Shown here piece by piece: positions 6,455 to 9,564 of a stretch of DNA of 9,564 nucleotides. The notes beneath the pieces are model-generated. The model was not told the origin of the DNA. It was given only the letters and a program-made list of their open reading frames with translations, and made no database searches. Position 1 is the first letter of the stretch; every line of letters begins with the position of its first letter. The position numbers were made by a program, and so were the translations under genes. This stretch comes from an uncultured Bacilli bacterium (GTDB lineage: Bacteria; Bacillota_I; Bacilli_A; RF39; UBA660). The stretch is taken from NCBI GenBank assembly GCA_949840855.1, contig CATKYP010000026.1, forward strand, positions 1 to 9,564, written 5' to 3'.

Positions 6455-9016
6455 ATGAGAAGAAGTGAAGTAGATTATAATAAATTAAGCCCAATGATGA
6501 AGCAATATATAGATATTAAAGAAAAATATGATGATGCTATTTTATTTTTTAGGTTGGGGGACTTTTATGAAATGTTTTTTGATGATGCTATATTAGTTAG
6601 CCGAGAATTAGAACTTACTTTAACTGGTAAAGTAGCAGGATTAGATGAAAAGGTACCAATGTGTGGAATTCCTCATCATGCATATTCATCATATGTTGAT
6701 AAATTAATTGATAAGGGGTATAAAGTAGCTATTTGTGAACAGTTAGAAGATCCTAAAACAGTAAAGGGAATGGTTAAGCGCGATGTTGTACAAATTGTGA
6801 CTCGTGGAACAAGACTTGATAATAGAGTTGATAGTAAAAGTAATAATTTTATTGCCAATATATATGATTTTGATATGTGCTATGGAATTAGCTATGCTGA
6901 TATTTCTACAGGTGAGTTTTTTTGTAAGATAGTTGAAAAAGAAGGAAGGGAAGTAATTAGAGAAGTTGTTAAAAATTCATTTAATGAAGTGATAGTAAAC
7001 GAAAGTGTTGATAGAGTACTTATTAATACTCTAAGAAGTACCTATAATATAGTTGTTACTATTACAAAAGATGGATATGAAAATGATATTTATTCATATA
7101 TTTATGATTTTTTAGAAGATGATAGACTTATTACCACAATTAAACATCTTTTAAGTTATATAATAGATACTAAGAAGAAAGATTTAGTACACTTGCAAAA
7201 AGTAGAAGTTTTGAAAAATAGTGATACATTAGTTTTTGATGTTAATACTAAGAAAAATTTAGAATTGGTTGAAACTATTCGTAATAAAGATAGAACGTAT
7301 AGTCTTTTGTGGTTACTTGATAAAAATAAGACTGCTATGGGAAGTAGATTTTTAAAATATAATATAGAAAATCCACTTACTAGTAAAAAAGAAATTGAAA
7401 GACGTTATAATTTTGTAGAAAAACTTTCTACAGAGTTTATATTAAGAGATGATTTGATTAAAGAACTTGATAAAGTGTATGATTTTGAACGTCTTGTTGG
7501 TAGAGTTAGTTATGGTAATTTAAATGCAAAAGATTTAATTCAATTGAAAGTATCTCTTGGTGCTCTTCCTGCTATTAGAAAAATTCTTGATGCTATTGGT
7601 TATGATAAAAGAATAGAGGAATTTCCTGATTTATATAATTTAATAGATGAGTCAATTAGTGAAGAGGCGCCTTTAACAATTCATGAGGGTGGTTTAATAA
7701 AAGATGGTTATAATAAAGAACTTGATGAACTTCGAAAAATTAGAAGTGGTTCAAAAGACTTTATTGTAGAAATGGAACAAGAAGAAAAGAGTCGTACTGG
7801 TATTAAAAACTTAAAGGTTGGTTATAATAAAATATTTGGATACTATATAGAGGTAAGCAAAAGTAATATTTCTCTAGTTAAAGATGAATTTAAATGGGAT
7901 AGAAAACAGACTCTTGCTAATTGTGAAAGGTTTACTACTCCTTTACTAAAAGAAAAAGAAAATATAATATTAGGAGCAGAGGAGAAAATTGTCAATTTAG
8001 AATATAAAATTTTTATGGATATAAGAGAAGTTGTAAAAAGGTATATTGGACCTTTGCAAGAGGTTAGCAAGATAATAAGCGAAGTTGATATGTTACAAGC
8101 TTTTTCTACTATTGCTGATGATAATAAGTATGTAAGACCTAAGTTAGTTGATAAACATATTCTCAAAATTATGGAATGTAGGCATCCTGTTGTTGAAAAG
8201 GTTATGAAAGATAAATATATTGCTAATGATATAATAATGGATCAGGATACTGATATTTTATTAATTACTGGTCCCAATATGGCAGGTAAATCTACTTATA
8301 TGAGACAATGTGCTATTACAGTTATTATGGCTCAAATTGGTTGTTTTGTTCCTTGTAAATCTTGCGAAATGCCAATATTTGATAAAATATTCACGAGAAT
8401 TGGTGCAAGTGATGATTTGGTTAGTGGAGAATCAACTTTTATGGTTGAAATGAAAGAGGCAGAGTATGCTATAAGTGAGGCAACTAAAGATAGTTTGATT
8501 TTGTTTGATGAATTAGGAAGAGGAACAGCCACATATGATGGAATGAGTCTTGCTCAAGCAATACTTGAATATATTCATGATAAGATAGGTGCTAAAACAA
8601 TGTTTTCAACTCATTATCACGAATTGACTGCACTTTCTAAAGATTTAAATAAGCTTAGAAACGTACATGTATCAGCAATTGAGGAAGATGGCAAAATCAC
8701 ATTTTTACATAAAGTTAAAAATGGCGCTGTTGATAAAAGTTATGGAATACATGTTGCAAGTCTTGCTGGTCTTCCTAAATCATTAATAAAAAGAAGTGAA
8801 GAAATACTAAATATTTATGAAAATAAAGAAGAAGTTAATTCTAAATATATGCAGACCTCTTTGTTTGATAACATTTTGAGTGAAGGTGGAAAAGAAAAAA
8901 ATGAGATAAACGAGATAGAAGAAACAATAAATGAGCTTAATCCTCTTGAAATGACTCCTATGGAGGCGCTTACATTTTTGTTTGACTTAAAAAAGAAAGT
9001 TAAAGATAAAAAGTAA
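6455..9016 (+). CDS. mutS: DNA mismatch repair protein MutS
   Basis: Full-length MutS of 853 residues that recognises mispaired or unpaired bases and signals to MutL using ATP. The mismatch-reading Phe-Tyr-Glu is at 37-39 (GDFYEMF), matching the E. coli Phe36-x-Glu38 wedge. Connector, lever and clamp regions follow (about 120-570), with the core motif KVGYNKIFGYYIEV at 454-467. The ATPase has Walker A GPNMAGKS (606-613), the SGESTFMVEM signature (657-666), Walker B with LILFDELGRGT (681-691) and STHYHEL (718-724). Near the C-terminus QTSLF (800-804) looks like a beta-clamp (DnaN) binding motif, in the place of the B. subtilis MutS clamp motif, and NPLEMTPMEAL (829-839) is the usual tail helix. 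AGGAG (6443-6447) is 7 nt before the ATG. All key residues are present and no frameshift is seen. It follows the PDZ-Lon gene closely; mutL, often the next gene, does not follow within the window. Confidence 0.98.
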   Translation: MRRSEVDYNKLSPMMKQYIDIKEKYDDAILFFRLGDFYEMFFDDAILVSRELELTLTGKVAGLDEKVPMCGIPHHAYSSYVDKLIDKGYKVAICEQLEDPKTVKGMVKRDVVQIVTRGTRLDNRVDSKSNNFIANIYDFDMCYGISYADISTGEFFCKIVEKEGREVIREVVKNSFNEVIVNESVDRVLINTLRSTYNIVVTITKDGYENDIYSYIYDFLEDDRLITTIKHLLSYIIDTKKKDLVHLQKVEVLKNSDTLVFDVNTKKNLELVETIRNKDRTYSLLWLLDKNKTAMGSRFLKYNIENPLTSKKEIERRYNFVEKLSTEFILRDDLIKELDKVYDFERLVGRVSYGNLNAKDLIQLKVSLGALPAIRKILDAIGYDKRIEEFPDLYNLIDESISEEAPLTIHEGGLIKDGYNKELDELRKIRSGSKDFIVEMEQEEKSRTGIKNLKVGYNKIFGYYIEVSKSNISLVKDEFKWDRKQTLANCERFTTPLLKEKENIILGAEEKIVNLEYKIFMDIREVVKRYIGPLQEVSKIISEVDMLQAFSTIADDNKYVRPKLVDKHILKIMECRHPVVEKVMKDKYIANDIIMDQDTDILLITGPNMAGKSTYMRQCAITVIMAQIGCFVPCKSCEMPIFDKIFTRIGASDDLVSGESTFMVEMKEAEYAISEATKDSLILFDELGRGTATYDGMSLAQAILEYIHDKIGAKTMFSTHYHELTALSKDLNKLRNVHVSAIEEDGKITFLHKVKNGAVDKSYGIHVASLAGLPKSLIKRSEEILNIYENKEEVNSKYMQTSLFDNILSEGGKEKNEINEIEETINELNPLEMTPMEALTFLFDLKKKVKDKK

Positions 9017-9137
9017 ATAATAGACGAGTAATAGATTTTTTATGATAAGTAATAAAAAAAGAAAAGATTTAAAGCTGTGACAGGGAATTTATCAGGTCTT
9101 ATTAGTAGCAATTAAAAGTAATTCTGCTCTAAAAAAA
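9017..9137. other. Intergenic region without an identified feature
   Basis: This stretch between mutS and the next promoter has no supported ORF and no clear T-tract terminator for mutS. It holds a short imperfect hairpin (9107-9128, AGC-AATTA against TAATT-CT-GCT with a two-base bulge) followed by A rather than T, and a less AT-rich stretch around 9071-9098. A small RNA or processed 3' UTR is possible, but nothing known is recognised. Confidence 0.4.
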
Positions 9138-9166
9138 TTGACTATTTTTTGTTTTTGTTGTATAAT
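9138..9166 (+). promoter_or_regulatory. Near-consensus sigma-A promoter of the last gene
   Basis: TTGACT (9138-9143, five of six) and TATAAT (9161-9166, six of six) are 17 bp apart. This is the best promoter in the window and gives a start near 9173, about 20 nt before the GTG start of the next gene. Confidence 0.8.
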
Positions 9167-9180
9167 GTGTGCATATTTAG

Positions 9181-9188
9181 AGGGGGAG
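9181..9188 (+). promoter_or_regulatory. Ribosome binding site that fixes the GTG start at 9194
   Basis: AGGGGGAG lies about 6 nt before GTG at 9194-9196. It sits downstream of the predicted transcription start, and so decides against the in-frame TTG at 9149, which is inside the promoter. Confidence 0.75.
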
Positions 9189-9193
9189 TATTA

Positions 9194-9532
9194 GTGAAAA
9201 ATAAGGGGATGCCAGCTGATAATAAACTGTTTTTAGAAGCTGTTTATAGAGCTATTGATAAAAAGATCGCACATAGTAGGAAAGAACAAGATAATCAAAT
9301 AAATACTGCAAAAAAGGTAGTTGACAATTTTAAATCTGATTCGAATGAAGTTGATAAATCAAATGCTTTGGAAGAAAGCAACTCATCAATATTAGAATTT
9401 TATAGAATGGGAACTTTTAGAAGTGTTCCTAATCTTTTTACCATTGATAAGAAGGATGATACTGATGATAAGAATTCTTATATAGATAATAGTGATAATA
9501 ATAAAGTGTATGCTAAGACTTTACATTTGTAA
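9194..9532 (+). CDS. Small hydrophilic protein of unknown function
   Basis: A 112-residue protein starting at GTG, chosen because a strong ribosome binding site precedes it and because the longer in-frame TTG start lies within the promoter. I do not recognise it. Residues 1-50 look helical and charged (KLFLEAVYRAIDKKIAHSRK near the start, then TAKKVVDNF). A middle part has a short aromatic/hydrophobic patch (SSILEFYRMGTFRSVPNLF). The last 35 residues are Asp/Asn/Ser-rich and probably disordered. There is no signal peptide, membrane segment or cysteine, so it is probably cytoplasmic. It has its own near-consensus promoter and is not tied to mutS, suggesting steady, strong expression. The gene ends 32 bases before the window edge and no terminator is visible before that edge. 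Its coding status rests on the clean promoter, ribosome binding site and open frame. Confidence 0.7.
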   Translation: MKNKGMPADNKLFLEAVYRAIDKKIAHSRKEQDNQINTAKKVVDNFKSDSNEVDKSNALEESNSSILEFYRMGTFRSVPNLFTIDKKDDTDDKNSYIDNSDNNKVYAKTLHL

Positions 9533-9564
9533 TATGTTATTTGCAATTAATATTAAATATTTTA

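Noticed and set aside
6676..8532. Three minus-strand open frames inside mutS
   Set aside because: All are antisense to conserved MutS coding sequence, with no ribosome binding sites and no recognisable product.
9107..9128. Hairpin as a mutS terminator
   Set aside because: The stem is short with a bulge, it is followed by A on the + strand, and it lies about 90 bases past the stop.
9149..9193. In-frame TTG at 9149 as start of the last gene
   Set aside because: It lies between the -35 and -10 boxes of the promoter and upstream of the predicted transcript start; GTG at 9194 has a strong ribosome binding site.
1..9564. Mycoplasma-type code with TGA as Trp
   Set aside because: No gene has an in-frame TGA and Trp is encoded by TGG, for example in MutS; all eight genes stop with TAA or TAG, which is expected at this AT content.

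Overview
The window is very AT-rich, uses the standard code (Trp is TGG, no in-frame TGA in any gene) and has sigma-A-type promoters and AGGAG-type ribosome binding sites. Its gene content (YlbJ, a YlbL/SepM-type PDZ-Lon protease, MutS with a C-terminal clamp-binding motif, ComGA/PilB-like ATPase) points to a low-GC Firmicute, probably a small-genome uncultured Bacilli/Erysipelotrichia-type or Mollicutes-related gut bacterium. The phylum-level call is fairly safe; the finer placement is inference.

Layout: (1) 1-538, the 3' part of a + strand HD-domain phosphohydrolase gene that enters from upstream, ending in a hairpin terminator. (2) 601-2991, minus strand, a secretion/pilus assembly ATPase of the GspE/PilB/ComGA family that lacks the N1 domain and carries a ~400-residue low-complexity tail with eight spaced copies of a [YF]FP-x-K-[DEN]-[IL] type motif; its own terminator lies back to back with that of the HD gene. 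(3) 2992-3088, a compact divergent promoter region with interleaved promoters. (4) 3089-4491, two translationally coupled prepilin-like genes with class III signal peptides. (5) 4459-5385, minus strand, a short YlbJ-family membrane protein whose end overlaps the second prepilin gene. (6) 5433-9016, a PDZ-Lon serine protease followed 17 bp later by full-length mutS, probably one transcript. (7) 9017-9193, a mostly unexplained gap ending in a near-consensus promoter, driving (8) 9194-9532, a small hydrophilic protein of unknown function.

How they fit: the ATPase and the two prepilins are parts of one type IV pilus-like or competence-type machine, with the platform protein, prepilin peptidase and major pilin not in the window. 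YlbJ and the PDZ-Lon protease echo the Bacillus subtilis ylbJ-ylbK-ylbL neighbourhood, here rearranged to a divergent pair. MutS is ordinary mismatch repair; no mutL follows it here. The most unusual element is the motif-repeat tail of the ATPase, which has no function I recognise and looks like a multivalent docking region.
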